From: an uncultured Mobiluncus sp.
Lineage (GTDB): Bacteria > Actinomycetota > Actinomycetes > Actinomycetales > Actinomycetaceae
Length of the DNA stretch: 64,000 nt
Assembly: GCF_902488535.1 (NCBI RefSeq)
Contig: NZ_CABTWO010000008.1
Location: forward strand, 25,074-89,073
Direction of reading: 5' to 3'
Shown here: piece after piece, positions 25,969 to 34,413 of the stretch
Numbering within the stretch: the stretch's first letter is position 1
Layout: each line of letters begins with the position of its first letter
Made by a program: the position numbers and the translations under genes
The notes under the pieces: generated by a model
Database searches by the model: none
What the model saw: only the letters and a program-made list of their open reading frames with translations
What the model was told of the DNA's origin: nothing

Positions 25969-26479
25969 AGCCCCCCGTCAGGCAAAAAAGATTCGTGCTT
26001 ACATCGCGCTTTGCCCTCAATCCCTGCGGGACAAAACGTGGGAGGGGGCGCTGGTCACGGTCGTGGACAAAGCCTGGTGTGCTGCTGCCGGTTTTCCTGC
26101 CCCCAGCGAGCTGCATGGGGAGGACAGAGAAGTGGCGGAAGACGAGGCTTTACATGCCGCCGCTTTGAAATCGTTAGACGCGCAAACCGAAAGTTCCCAG
26201 CCGCTTCGGGTGGTGGCGGTGGCGGAAGTCGCGGATACTGACCTGCAACCCTGCCGCCCGGAAATGGCGGGAGGATACATCTTGACTCGCCCGATTCAGT
26301 ATTCTGAAGTGGTTTCCTACCACGTAGACGAGCCAGCGGCTGGCGCAGAAGTGGCAAAACTGGCGCAGCTGCGCGCGGAGCAGACGGGGAAGTCCCCTCA
26401 GGACTTGGAGTTACCGGAACTGCTGTGGTTTGACGGCTCCGAGCTGGAGATCCTGCGAGAATTCCTGGGCTTGAGCTAG
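25961..26479 (+). CDS. Hypothetical protein (DUF6912-like)
   Basis: 172 residues. It begins MSEAPRQAKKIRAYIALCPQSL and includes EVAEDEALHAAALKSLDAQ, PLRVVAVAEVADTDLQP and YSEVVSYHVDEPAA. This order resembles the small actinobacterial DUF6912 family, an assignment made from memory and tentative. No enzyme motif is evident. It overlaps the CpaE-like gene by eight bases, so it is probably co-translated. Its stop codon overlaps that of the convergent sbcC gene (26476-26479). Confidence 0.65.
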   Translation: MSEAPRQAKKIRAYIALCPQSLRDKTWEGALVTVVDKAWCAAAGFPAPSELHGEDREVAEDEALHAAALKSLDAQTESSQPLRVVAVAEVADTDLQPCRPEMAGGYILTRPIQYSEVVSYHVDEPAAGAEVAKLAQLRAEQTGKSPQDLELPELLWFDGSELEILREFLGLS

Positions 26480-29400
26480 ACTGCATCCAAACCGTTGATT
26501 TGTAGGTAGGAGCCAATCTTGCGTTTCCCGCTTGGTTTCAGTTCCGTGGTATTGCCGCTCTGATAGTTTCGCACCTGAACCTGGAGGGGAATCTCCTCTT
26601 GCAATTCATTGACGTGTGAGATGATTCCTACGCAGCGTCCTCCCTCCCTCTGCAGACTGTGCAGCGCGGACATGACTGCCTCTCTGGTGTCATTGTCCAA
26701 GGTGCCGAAACCTTCATCGATGAAAATGTTTTCCAGGGTGATGCCGCCCCTTTCTCGTTGCACGACTTCGGAAAGAGCCAGGGCAATAGCGAGTGAACAG
26801 TAAAATTTTTCGCCCCCGGACAGCGACTTTGGCGGTACCACCTTGTCCTGAGCGCCGTTGTACATTTCGATGCCCAGTCCGTGATATTTCTGATTGCGGT
26901 CAGACTCATAGTTTTCGTTATGCCTGATTTCGTAGTACCCCCCGGAAACATCAGAGATCAACTGGTTAGCTACAAAAGTCACCTGTCCCAGACGCTTGCT
27001 CAAGTAGTAAGCGCTCAAAGTAGTTTTCATCGGGTTTTCTCCATTGAGCACTTGGGACAAGCGTTCAAATCCGGCAATCTTTGATGCTTCCTTGTCCCAT
27101 TCCTGTTTGGTCTTTTCGTACCTTTCCTTGAGGGTGCACAAATTCTGGTGGGAACTGTCCAAAGACGCCGACTTTTGGGTGAGAGAGTGATACTTCTGCT
27201 CGCTGGTTTTCGCCGCAGAACGAAGGTTCTCCAGGTCGGGGAGTTTGGCTGCGGCTTTGTCTCGATACGCATCGGTGTCCAGTTGCGAGCGCAAACCATG
27301 TACGTTTTCATGATAGGAAGTGACGGTCTTTTGGTCAGCTTCCAGTTCCTGGCGTGGCTTGGCGCAGGCTTGGGCCTCGGCTACTGACTCGAAACCGTGG
27401 TCTGTCAAAGACTTGCGCAACGCTTCGTGAGCGCTAATCCACTCTTGTCGGATCGGAAGCCAGGAATCATAAAACTTGGCGAGCTGTTTGACCGCGTCCA
27501 GACTGTGCTGGTTCGTATCTAACAAGTTTTGCGGGTCAGAATCGGGATCAAAATCTGCCAACTCCGCCCGAATTTTTTCAGCATACGCCTGAATTTCCTC
27601 GTGGAGGTTTTCCACCTCCGCGCTTAATCCTGCTTCCTGTTTAATGAGATTTTCACGCTCGGTTTGGTTTTGTTTGTCTGATTCTTCCAGTTCGGAAATT
27701 TTCTTTTCCAACTCGGGTACTTGGTTGCTCGCTGTGGTGGATTCACTGACGGCCTTCTCAGCTACAGAGAGGGCCGCAGTCAGGGACTTTATATCCTGGC
27801 CCTGGAGCTGTTCCGTAACTGTTTGCAATCTGGTGCTAATCTCAGTTTCCTTATTGTTTGCCTCAGACAGCTTATCGTGAGCCTTTTTGGCTTCGCTCGC
27901 AGCTGCTTCATAGTCCTGAAACGTTGTCTTTTCAGCTGTTTCGACTGCAGGATGCGGGTGATCCAGAGAGCCGCAGACCGGACAGGACTCCCCGTCCTGC
28001 AACTGTGATGCCAAGCGAGATGCTGCGGTATCAGACCATTTTCGTAAAACGGACTCGGCGTTTTCCTGTGCCCGGTCGTAGCTTTCTTGCAGACGGGCAG
28101 CGTTTTTAGTGGCAGCTTTCAAATCCTTGGCTAACTTTTCAGCCGATTTCGCCCAATCGTGGTGCTCCTGGGCATTTTTCAGCTCTGTCTGCCGGCTGGC
28201 TAACCCGTCCGCAAGCTGCTTCTTCTCTTTCAGTAGCAGGCGCTGTTTGTTCAACGCTTCTGCGGTTTTGTCAGCGGTGTTACGAAGCTGGCTAATCTGA
28301 CTGCGCAGGGACTCCAGCTCTTCTTTCTTACTGTTGGCAGCGGTAGTTTTCTCACTCTGGAGGGTGAGATTGGCTTTGATGGCCTCTAGTCTCTTTTGGT
28401 TGTCATTAATCTTTTCGCTCATCTCATCACGCAGATCAGCCAACTTGGTACTGGGTTCCTCCCCTTCCAACCAGGTTTGCAATTTTGTGTCCGACAGCTT
28501 GGATACTTGGTCCCTAAATTCGGCTAAATCCACATCGTTATCGACCAGCTGAGTCAAAGTAGCAAGAATACTGCCACGCTGGTGCTCAGCTGACCGGTAA
28601 GGTTTCTGCTCTGCTTTCTCGGTGTCCATGACGGCGTTGGCGTGCACGGCTTTCTGGTTGCGTTGATCCAGTTGTGCAATCTCAGTTTCCTTATCGACGA
28701 GTTTTTTAAGTTTTTCAGTAAGCTGTTTCGCCTCTAAGATAATGCGCTGCTCATTTTCCGCTTTAGTAAGTACTGTCTGAGCCGCTTGGGATTGCACCTG
28801 AGCTTGTTCGGCGGCGTCCCTAACCTTAGCGGCTTCTTCGCGCAAAATTTTGGCGGCGCTAGCAAAGAGGGGCTCTCCGGCTTGCTCCAAGGCAGAAATC
28901 GACTGAGCCGCCCCGTCCTTTGCCGCCGCAAATTCCCCCAAAGCTTCGTTCCAAGCGGTTTCATTTTCACCAGTAATCTCAACGTTGGAAAGATCCGCAT
29001 ACACAGTTGTGAGCAGCTCACCTAGACGCCTGGTGTACTCTTTGGTGGTTTCCTTGCCTTTTGAGGCACGTTCCTTAGCGGCTTTTTCCATGGCAATAAA
29101 GCTTTCTGCCCCGAAAAGATTGGATAAAACCTCATGCCGTTCGGCAGCCCCTGCGGTCAGGAACTGCTGAATCTGGCCTTGGGGAAGTATGACCGTCTGC
29201 AGAAAATGTGATTTCTCCAGGCCGAGGATACTCACTACCTTTTTCGTTACGTCTCTACCTATCGCAATGGGTTCGGTAATGTTGTCAAAATTCGGGGTAG
29301 CTGACATCTTAAGCTGGGCGATGGATTGAGTGAAAGTCTTACGCCCTGGCTTCGTAAAGGTCACCGTGCGACGCAGCTCATAGAACTTGTCGTGGGCAGA

Positions 29401-29652
29401 GAACACCAGCACTACCTCAGGAGGATAGTCTTTGTCCCAGTAGTAGGAGAGAATACGATCTGTTGTGGAATCTCTCTCACCAGCTACGTCTCCATACAGA
29501 GCGTAGACAATTCCGTCCAGGATAGTGGACTTTCCCGATCCGGTATTGCCCGTAATTAAGAACAGTCCCGATTCCGCTAGTGCATCCAGGTCCAAGGTGG
29601 TGCGCTCGTAAAAACTCCCCACTCCTTCAAGAGTAAGTTTATGGAATTTCAT
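26476..29652 (-). CDS. sbcC: Exonuclease SbcCD, SMC-like subunit SbcC
   Basis: 1058-residue Rad50-type ATPase that, with SbcD, cuts hairpins and processes double-strand ends. Walker A is GNTGSGKSTILDGIVYALYG near residue 40. Two long coiled-coil arms flank the zinc hook CPVC near residue 555. The ABC signature LSGGEKFYCSLAIALALSE and Walker B IFIDEGFGTLD come near the C-terminus. Its start overlaps the sbcD stop by four bases, so the two are one unit in the order sbcD-sbcC. No SOS box was recognised upstream of sbcD. Confidence 0.96.
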   Translation of the reverse strand: MKFHKLTLEGVGSFYERTTLDLDALAESGLFLITGNTGSGKSTILDGIVYALYGDVAGERDSTTDRILSYYWDKDYPPEVVLVFSAHDKFYELRRTVTFTKPGRKTFTQSIAQLKMSATPNFDNITEPIAIGRDVTKKVVSILGLEKSHFLQTVILPQGQIQQFLTAGAAERHEVLSNLFGAESFIAMEKAAKERASKGKETTKEYTRRLGELLTTVYADLSNVEITGENETAWNEALGEFAAAKDGAAQSISALEQAGEPLFASAAKILREEAAKVRDAAEQAQVQSQAAQTVLTKAENEQRIILEAKQLTEKLKKLVDKETEIAQLDQRNQKAVHANAVMDTEKAEQKPYRSAEHQRGSILATLTQLVDNDVDLAEFRDQVSKLSDTKLQTWLEGEEPSTKLADLRDEMSEKINDNQKRLEAIKANLTLQSEKTTAANSKKEELESLRSQISQLRNTADKTAEALNKQRLLLKEKKQLADGLASRQTELKNAQEHHDWAKSAEKLAKDLKAATKNAARLQESYDRAQENAESVLRKWSDTAASRLASQLQDGESCPVCGSLDHPHPAVETAEKTTFQDYEAAASEAKKAHDKLSEANNKETEISTRLQTVTEQLQGQDIKSLTAALSVAEKAVSESTTASNQVPELEKKISELEESDKQNQTERENLIKQEAGLSAEVENLHEEIQAYAEKIRAELADFDPDSDPQNLLDTNQHSLDAVKQLAKFYDSWLPIRQEWISAHEALRKSLTDHGFESVAEAQACAKPRQELEADQKTVTSYHENVHGLRSQLDTDAYRDKAAAKLPDLENLRSAAKTSEQKYHSLTQKSASLDSSHQNLCTLKERYEKTKQEWDKEASKIAGFERLSQVLNGENPMKTTLSAYYLSKRLGQVTFVANQLISDVSGGYYEIRHNENYESDRNQKYHGLGIEMYNGAQDKVVPPKSLSGGEKFYCSLAIALALSEVVQRERGGITLENIFIDEGFGTLDNDTREAVMSALHSLQREGGRCVGIISHVNELQEEIPLQVQVRNYQSGNTTELKPSGKRKIGSYLQINGLDAV

Positions 29653-30899
29653 TTCTCTGTCCCCCCAACGGTGTCTTCATATATTTCGGTTAGCAAAGCG
29701 AGGTCTTCCTTTGTGTCAATGCCACAGGTACGTAAGAATTCGGTGGCAATCTCTAATTCAGAAAGTTCCCGAAACTCTGCACCAGATTGCAGCGCCCCGG
29801 TCAGGGTGCCCTGGGAATGAGTGAGCTTCAACATTCGCGGGAAAACCGCTTTCAGTCGGTTATAAGCGTTAGGTGGCAAGGTCGTTTCAGTCAGGTTGAT
29901 GCTACAAAAGGCCTGATGCCAGGGCTGGTAGCGGGAGTCGTCGGGGTTCGTGAGGTCCTCGATACTGCCCTGTAGCCGTGTCACTTGATAAGGCAATTCC
30001 AAGGGTAGCTTCTCAACCTCGACCTGGTGATCTGGGTCAACCTCGACCAAAAGGATGCATTTCTCGTTGCTCTCACTGACCCGATAAGGCAGGGGAGACC
30101 CCGCGTACCAGGCCGTGACTTCAGTGCCATCTACCGGATACGCCCCGTGAATGTGTCCTAGAGCTAGATAGTCAATGCCGCGGCCTCCTTTCAGTCCATC
30201 GGCGAGCTCATCCAACAGGGAAACCGGAATCGGATAGAGATTTCCCAGCGGTTCCACTTCCTTATTCGGATCTACCTGTGTTACATAGTCATGAGCCATC
30301 GCGAGGATCGGCACGTCTGTGTTCCTCCGTTCCAGATCCCTCCCGATGCGGCGCAGGGCCGCGGCAAACAGTACTTCAGGTTTTCCCGGGAGCAACGGCG
30401 CCGTGTCGTCTTTGCTGGCGGGCTGCTCCAAAGTGTCATCGAGATGACAAACCCCGTCATCATCAACCCACTTGGATAGCTCCGCGCGATCCTGATACGG
30501 AGACAGGTAGGGGATGGGGTAGACCAGCGCGCCGAGTTCACCGTCGGGTCCCGGAACCTCGATAGCGGTGCCAACCTGGGCAGCTTTCGTCACGATATTG
30601 ACTTCCGGCAGAGTGAATCCCTTGGCAAAACCTAGCCGGGAGGCTCCGTCGTGGTTTCCGGCAATGAGGATGATTCGAGTCATTTGCCGTGCCTCATTCA
30701 GAAAACCGGACAGTTTGTCTAAATCCGCGTCTCCCGGATTGGGTTTGTCCAATACGTCGCCCGAAATCAGCAAAGCATCGGGACGATGCGCTTTAATTTG
30801 CGCCAGGATTTGCCTCAGGAAGTCGTCCTGGTAGGGGGCCAGGTCATAGTTCATAAAGTCCCGGCCGAGATGCCAATCAGAGGTGTGTAAAAACTTCAT
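29649..30899 (-). CDS. sbcD: Exonuclease SbcCD, nuclease subunit SbcD
   Basis: 416-residue Mre11-type phosphoesterase. The metal-binding motifs are HTSDWHLGRDF (residues 5-15), ISGDVLDKP, IAGNHDGASRL and LGHIHGAY. The nuclease core is followed by a capping domain that contacts SbcC's coiled coil. It has a small insertion rich in Asp (VDDDGVCHLDDTLEQPA, around residue 150). It is the first gene of the sbcDC unit and transcribed leftward; the 60-base gap to hisN holds no evident terminator. Confidence 0.96.
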   Translation of the reverse strand: MKFLHTSDWHLGRDFMNYDLAPYQDDFLRQILAQIKAHRPDALLISGDVLDKPNPGDADLDKLSGFLNEARQMTRIILIAGNHDGASRLGFAKGFTLPEVNIVTKAAQVGTAIEVPGPDGELGALVYPIPYLSPYQDRAELSKWVDDDGVCHLDDTLEQPASKDDTAPLLPGKPEVLFAAALRRIGRDLERRNTDVPILAMAHDYVTQVDPNKEVEPLGNLYPIPVSLLDELADGLKGGRGIDYLALGHIHGAYPVDGTEVTAWYAGSPLPYRVSESNEKCILLVEVDPDHQVEVEKLPLELPYQVTRLQGSIEDLTNPDDSRYQPWHQAFCSINLTETTLPPNAYNRLKAVFPRMLKLTHSQGTLTGALQSGAEFRELSELEIATEFLRTCGIDTKEDLALLTEIYEDTVGGTEK

Positions 30900-30959
30900 G
30901 GCTCAAGCATAAGAGCAACCCCGAAGGCGAAAATTTAAGAGTTTTGAAAACCTTGCAAA

Positions 30960-31754
30960 TTAGTCTGTTTCTGAGCCAATATACTGCAAAACTTGGGAAT
31001 GCAGACGGCCGTTAGTAACTACTGCCCCCGGTCCGTTCACGCCATCCTCACCGGTGAGGGACGTGAACTTACCGCCAGCTTCGGTCACGATGGGATACAG
31101 CGCCCCCATGTCCCACAGATTCAAGTCCGGTTCCGCCGCGACGTCCACCGCGCCTTCCGCCAGTAGCATGTAGGACCAAAAATCGCCGTAGGCACGAGTC
31201 CTCCACACCTGCTGAGAGAGATTCATGAAGCCCCGCAAACGATGAGCCTCGGCCCATTCGCCGATAAGCGCGTAGGAAAAGGAAGCCTGATTCAGGTTAG
31301 AGATACGTGAAACTTGCAGCTGGCGTGCCGAGGAACGCGACCGGCCGGTCCACGCCCCACTGCCCGCGGCAGCCCACCACCGAAATCCTAGGGCGGGTGC
31401 GCTGACCACCCCCATCACCATCTTGCCGTCCTCCATTAGCCCAATCAGTGTGGCCCACACCGGAACCCCGCGGAGAAAATTCGCAGTACCGTCAATCGGG
31501 TCGATGACCCATTTCCGGGCTGCCAGACCGGTGCTGCCCTCTTCCTCGCCCACGATGGCATCCCGAGTTCGCGAATGTGACAGATGCCGCCGGATGAGCT
31601 TTTCAGCAGCTTGATCCGCATCGGTTACCGGTGTCAAATCCGGTTTATCGCTGACTTCCAAATCGGGAGCCAAGAAACGCTTGGTGGTCAGGGCGTCTAC
31701 CTGGTCTGCCATAATCAGTGCTAACTGTAAATCTTCTTCCCAGCGACTACTCAT
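30960..31754 (-). CDS. hisN: Inositol monophosphatase-family enzyme, probably histidinol-phosphatase HisN
   Basis: 264 residues with the family's metal-binding motifs: VGEEEGS (Glu), WVIDPIDGTANFLRGVP (DPIDGT) and NLWDMGALYPIVTEAGGKF (WD). In actinobacteria this clade usually includes HisN, which dephosphorylates histidinol phosphate, and the adjacent divergent aroA/rsgA arrangement is the same as in mycobacteria (Rv3137, Rv3227-3228 region). Activity on inositol phosphates cannot be excluded. Transcribed leftward ahead of sbcDC. Confidence 0.85.
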   Translation of the reverse strand: MSSRWEEDLQLALIMADQVDALTTKRFLAPDLEVSDKPDLTPVTDADQAAEKLIRRHLSHSRTRDAIVGEEEGSTGLAARKWVIDPIDGTANFLRGVPVWATLIGLMEDGKMVMGVVSAPALGFRWWAAAGSGAWTGRSRSSARQLQVSRISNLNQASFSYALIGEWAEAHRLRGFMNLSQQVWRTRAYGDFWSYMLLAEGAVDVAAEPDLNLWDMGALYPIVTEAGGKFTSLTGEDGVNGPGAVVTNGRLHSQVLQYIGSETD

Positions 31755-31770
31755 GTTCTAAACCTATCCC

Positions 31771-31788
31771 TAGAAACGCTTAGAAACG
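31771..31788. repeat. Tandem TAGAAACG repeat between hisN and aroA
   Basis: TAGAAACG occurs at 31771-31778 and 31781-31788, a 10-base period, within the 68-base gap between divergent hisN and aroA. On the minus strand the repeats fall between a TTGACC (-35-like) and the hisN start. Possible operator; weak evidence. Confidence 0.3.
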
Positions 31789-31822
31789 GTCAACGGCGCG
31801 ATTTTTCCATTAAGCTGAACTT

Positions 31823-33208
31823 ATGCAAGCAACAGTTTGGCGAGCTCCCCGCGCGAAGGGTCCCGTTTTCGGTGCGGTGACGTTGCCGGGTTCCAAGTCA
31901 TTGAGCGCCAGAGAATTGTTGCTGGGTGCCATCAGCGATACCGAGGCCTCCCTCACAGGAGTCCTGTTCGCTCGTGACACGGACCTCATGGTACAAGCAC
32001 TGCGCTCATTGGGGGCGATTATCGAGCCGTGGCCCCCAGTTGTGGACCAACCGGTACAGATTACGCCTCTGGCCCAACTGTGGTCGCAGTCTACTTCCAC
32101 AGTTTCTCCGGGCGGTTTGCGGGATAATGCACCCGTTACGGTGGATTGCGGTTTGGCTGGAACCGTCATGCGCTTTATCCCCGCCGTGGCGGTGGCGCTG
32201 GGGCGCGCCGTGCGGTTGGTCGCCGATGCACAAGCAAATACGCGCCCGATGCGGCCTCTCTTGGATGCCCTGACGCAGTGGGGAGCCCATATCGAGTACG
32301 AATCCTCGGATGGGAGGGTATTTCCCTGTACGATTTATCCTCCCGAAGGGCGTCTTGCCGCGGAAATCACCATAGACGCTACGGCTTCATCGCAGTTCGT
32401 ATCTGCCCTGTTGTTGGCGGCTCCGCTGTTACCCGGCGGCTGTACCGTTCGTTCCAAAACCGGAGCGCTGCCTTCGCTGCCGCACATTGAGATGACCTTA
32501 GAATGCCTGTCTCAACACGGAGTTACCGTTACACCGGGCAGCTCCGAGGATGGCAATCCCTTCTGGCACGTGGCCTCAGAACCAGTTATCGGCCAGGACG
32601 TCCTCATCGAACCGGATCTCTCCAACGCCGGACCGTTCTTGGCTCTGGCAGGTATTGCCGGTGGGCGGATTTCTATCCCCACCTGGCCCGCGGAAACCAC
32701 CCAGGCAGGAGCGGCTTGGTTGGAGATTTTGCCAAGAATGGGCCTGCACGTGGAGTGGAACTACGGGGTGTTGACGGTTTCCAGTCGAGGTCCGCTGTGG
32801 CCGATAGACGCTGATTTCACCGCGGTGGGCGAGCTGGTTCCCACCGTGGCGGCTTTGGCCGCTTTTGCCCCTGGAACTTCCCGATTGCGGGGTTTGCACC
32901 ACCTGCGAGGTCACGAGACGGATCGTCTCGAAGCGCTCCGCACCGAACTCACGACCGTCGGGATACCCTGCGAAATAACTCCGGAGGACGACCTTGTGAT
33001 TACCGGTGTCAGCCCCTCCGGGCTTGTGAACCAAGACCCGGAATCCCTCCCGCTGCTGCTGCACAGTTATGGGGATCACCGACTGGCAACTTTTGCGGCA
33101 CTCCTGGGATTGTACTATCCGGTACAAATCGATGATATTGATGCCACCTCCAAAACTCTGCCAGATTTCACAACAATGTGGGAACACCTGTTGGGAGCAG
33201 CCTCTTGA
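31823..33208 (+). CDS. aroA: 3-phosphoshikimate 1-carboxyvinyltransferase (EPSP synthase)
   Basis: Sixth step of the shikimate pathway: joins shikimate-3-phosphate with phosphoenolpyruvate. The 461-residue protein has the substrate motif LPGSKSLSARELLLGAI (residues ~17-33) and VDCGLAGTVMRFIPAVA. RPLLDALTQWGA, LPHIEMTLECL and the C-terminal GDHRLATFAALLGL also occur in family order. It is divergent from hisN. The last codons overlap the rsgA start, TTGA at 33205-33208. Confidence 0.95.
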   Translation: MQATVWRAPRAKGPVFGAVTLPGSKSLSARELLLGAISDTEASLTGVLFARDTDLMVQALRSLGAIIEPWPPVVDQPVQITPLAQLWSQSTSTVSPGGLRDNAPVTVDCGLAGTVMRFIPAVAVALGRAVRLVADAQANTRPMRPLLDALTQWGAHIEYESSDGRVFPCTIYPPEGRLAAEITIDATASSQFVSALLLAAPLLPGGCTVRSKTGALPSLPHIEMTLECLSQHGVTVTPGSSEDGNPFWHVASEPVIGQDVLIEPDLSNAGPFLALAGIAGGRISIPTWPAETTQAGAAWLEILPRMGLHVEWNYGVLTVSSRGPLWPIDADFTAVGELVPTVAALAAFAPGTSRLRGLHHLRGHETDRLEALRTELTTVGIPCEITPEDDLVITGVSPSGLVNQDPESLPLLLHSYGDHRLATFAALLGLYYPVQIDDIDATSKTLPDFTTMWEHLLGAAS

Positions 33209-34263
33209 GTCGCCGCGACATCGGTACGGATGATCCGCGCGTACACGTGCGCCCGGGGAAAGGCAGCCGCCCCCGCACTAAGAAACGTCCCAGTTTTGCA
33301 CACGCTGAGCCCGGTATGGTCGTCGCCGTGGACCGGGGCCGGTTTACGGTAGCGATCGGCGAAAACCGCATGGTGCAAGCCGTTAAGGCGCGGGCGCTGG
33401 GGCGAAAGGGCGTCATCGTGGGGGACCGGGTGGGCGTAGAAGGAGACACTTCCGGCACTCCCGACACTTTGGCGCGCATCGTCACCTTGGGGGATCGCCA
33501 AACCGTCCTGCGCCGCAGCTTTGACGAATCCGAGTCCGGAGCGCGAGAAAAACTCATTGTCGCCAACGCCACCCAGATGCTAATCGTGGTCGCAGCGCGT
33601 GACCCAGAACCAAAACGCGGCATGATTGACCGCGCGATAGTGGCGGCTTTGGATGCGAAAGTCACCCCGCTGTTGGCGGTGACGAAAACGGACTTGGATT
33701 CTGCCCAGGAACTTATCGCAGACTACGAAGCTATTGGAATCACAGTGTTTGCCCTGAACAGAGACCTCTATGAGCCTGTAGTCCTGGCGCTACCGCCGGC
33801 CGAGACAAACCCGCAGGCCCCGCCGTCCGCCCCTGTCGCCCCAGGACTGGTGGCGCTCCAGAAGCAGCTGACCGGTGAAATCACGGTCCTGCTAGGCCAC
33901 TCGGGGGTCGGTAAATCTACCCTGGTGAACGCGCTGGTGCCGGGCGCAAATCGGGCGACTGGGACAGTCAACGAAGTGACCGGCAAGGGCCGACACACTT
34001 CGACCTCGGCGGTCGCTCTACCGGTGGCTGCACAAGGGTGGCTCATCGATACTCCCGGAGTGCGTTCTTTTGGCTTGGCTCATGTTGATGCGGCGGGATT
34101 GCTGCGCGGATTTCCGGAACTTTACGCGATAGCCCGGGACTGTCCGCGAGGCTGCACCCATAGCGCGGACTCTCCGGATTGCCTGCTGGATGAACACCCG
34201 GAATTAGCGCTGCGTTTGGCGTCCTTTCGGAGCCTGTTGACCGAGATTCCGTCAGCCTACTGA
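33205..34263 (+). CDS. rsgA: Ribosome small-subunit-dependent GTPase RsgA
   Basis: Late 30S assembly GTPase with circularly permuted G motifs: G4 TKTD (~160), G1 GHSGVGKST (~231), G3 DTPGVRSFG. A zinc finger follows, with CPRGCTH and the second Cys of SPDCLL near residue 313. An OB domain (GMVVAVDRGRFTVAIG) precedes. I chose the TTG at 33205 overlapping the aroA stop because the protein then begins MSRRDIGTDD..., matching actinobacterial family members. An upstream in-frame GTG at 33178 would add nine residues. It probably follows aroA in the same transcript. Confidence 0.93.
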   Translation: MSRRDIGTDDPRVHVRPGKGSRPRTKKRPSFAHAEPGMVVAVDRGRFTVAIGENRMVQAVKARALGRKGVIVGDRVGVEGDTSGTPDTLARIVTLGDRQTVLRRSFDESESGAREKLIVANATQMLIVVAARDPEPKRGMIDRAIVAALDAKVTPLLAVTKTDLDSAQELIADYEAIGITVFALNRDLYEPVVLALPPAETNPQAPPSAPVAPGLVALQKQLTGEITVLLGHSGVGKSTLVNALVPGANRATGTVNEVTGKGRHTSTSAVALPVAAQGWLIDTPGVRSFGLAHVDAAGLLRGFPELYAIARDCPRGCTHSADSPDCLLDEHPELALRLASFRSLLTEIPSAY

Positions 34264-34356
34264 AAAGGGAAAGTCCGCAAATTCCCAAGGATAACTAGAA
34301 CTATAGTAAATCTTTGTCAAGGTCTGAGAAATAAGGTGAAATTCCTAGGCTAAAAG

Positions 34357-34369
34357 TCCTAAATTAGGA
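34357..34369. promoter_or_regulatory. Perfect palindrome upstream of kgd
   Basis: TCCTAAATTAGGA is a perfect 13-base palindrome centred on A, 45 bases upstream of the kgd GTG start. A related half, TTCCTAGG, lies 15 bases before it. A TTGTCA-(17)-TGAAAT promoter (34314-34342) would place it just after the transcript start. Candidate operator for the central-metabolism gene; the regulator is unknown. Confidence 0.4.
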
Positions 34370-34413
34370 GCACAACGGAAAAAATTTCCAATGACCTTGA
34401 AAGGGAAAATATA

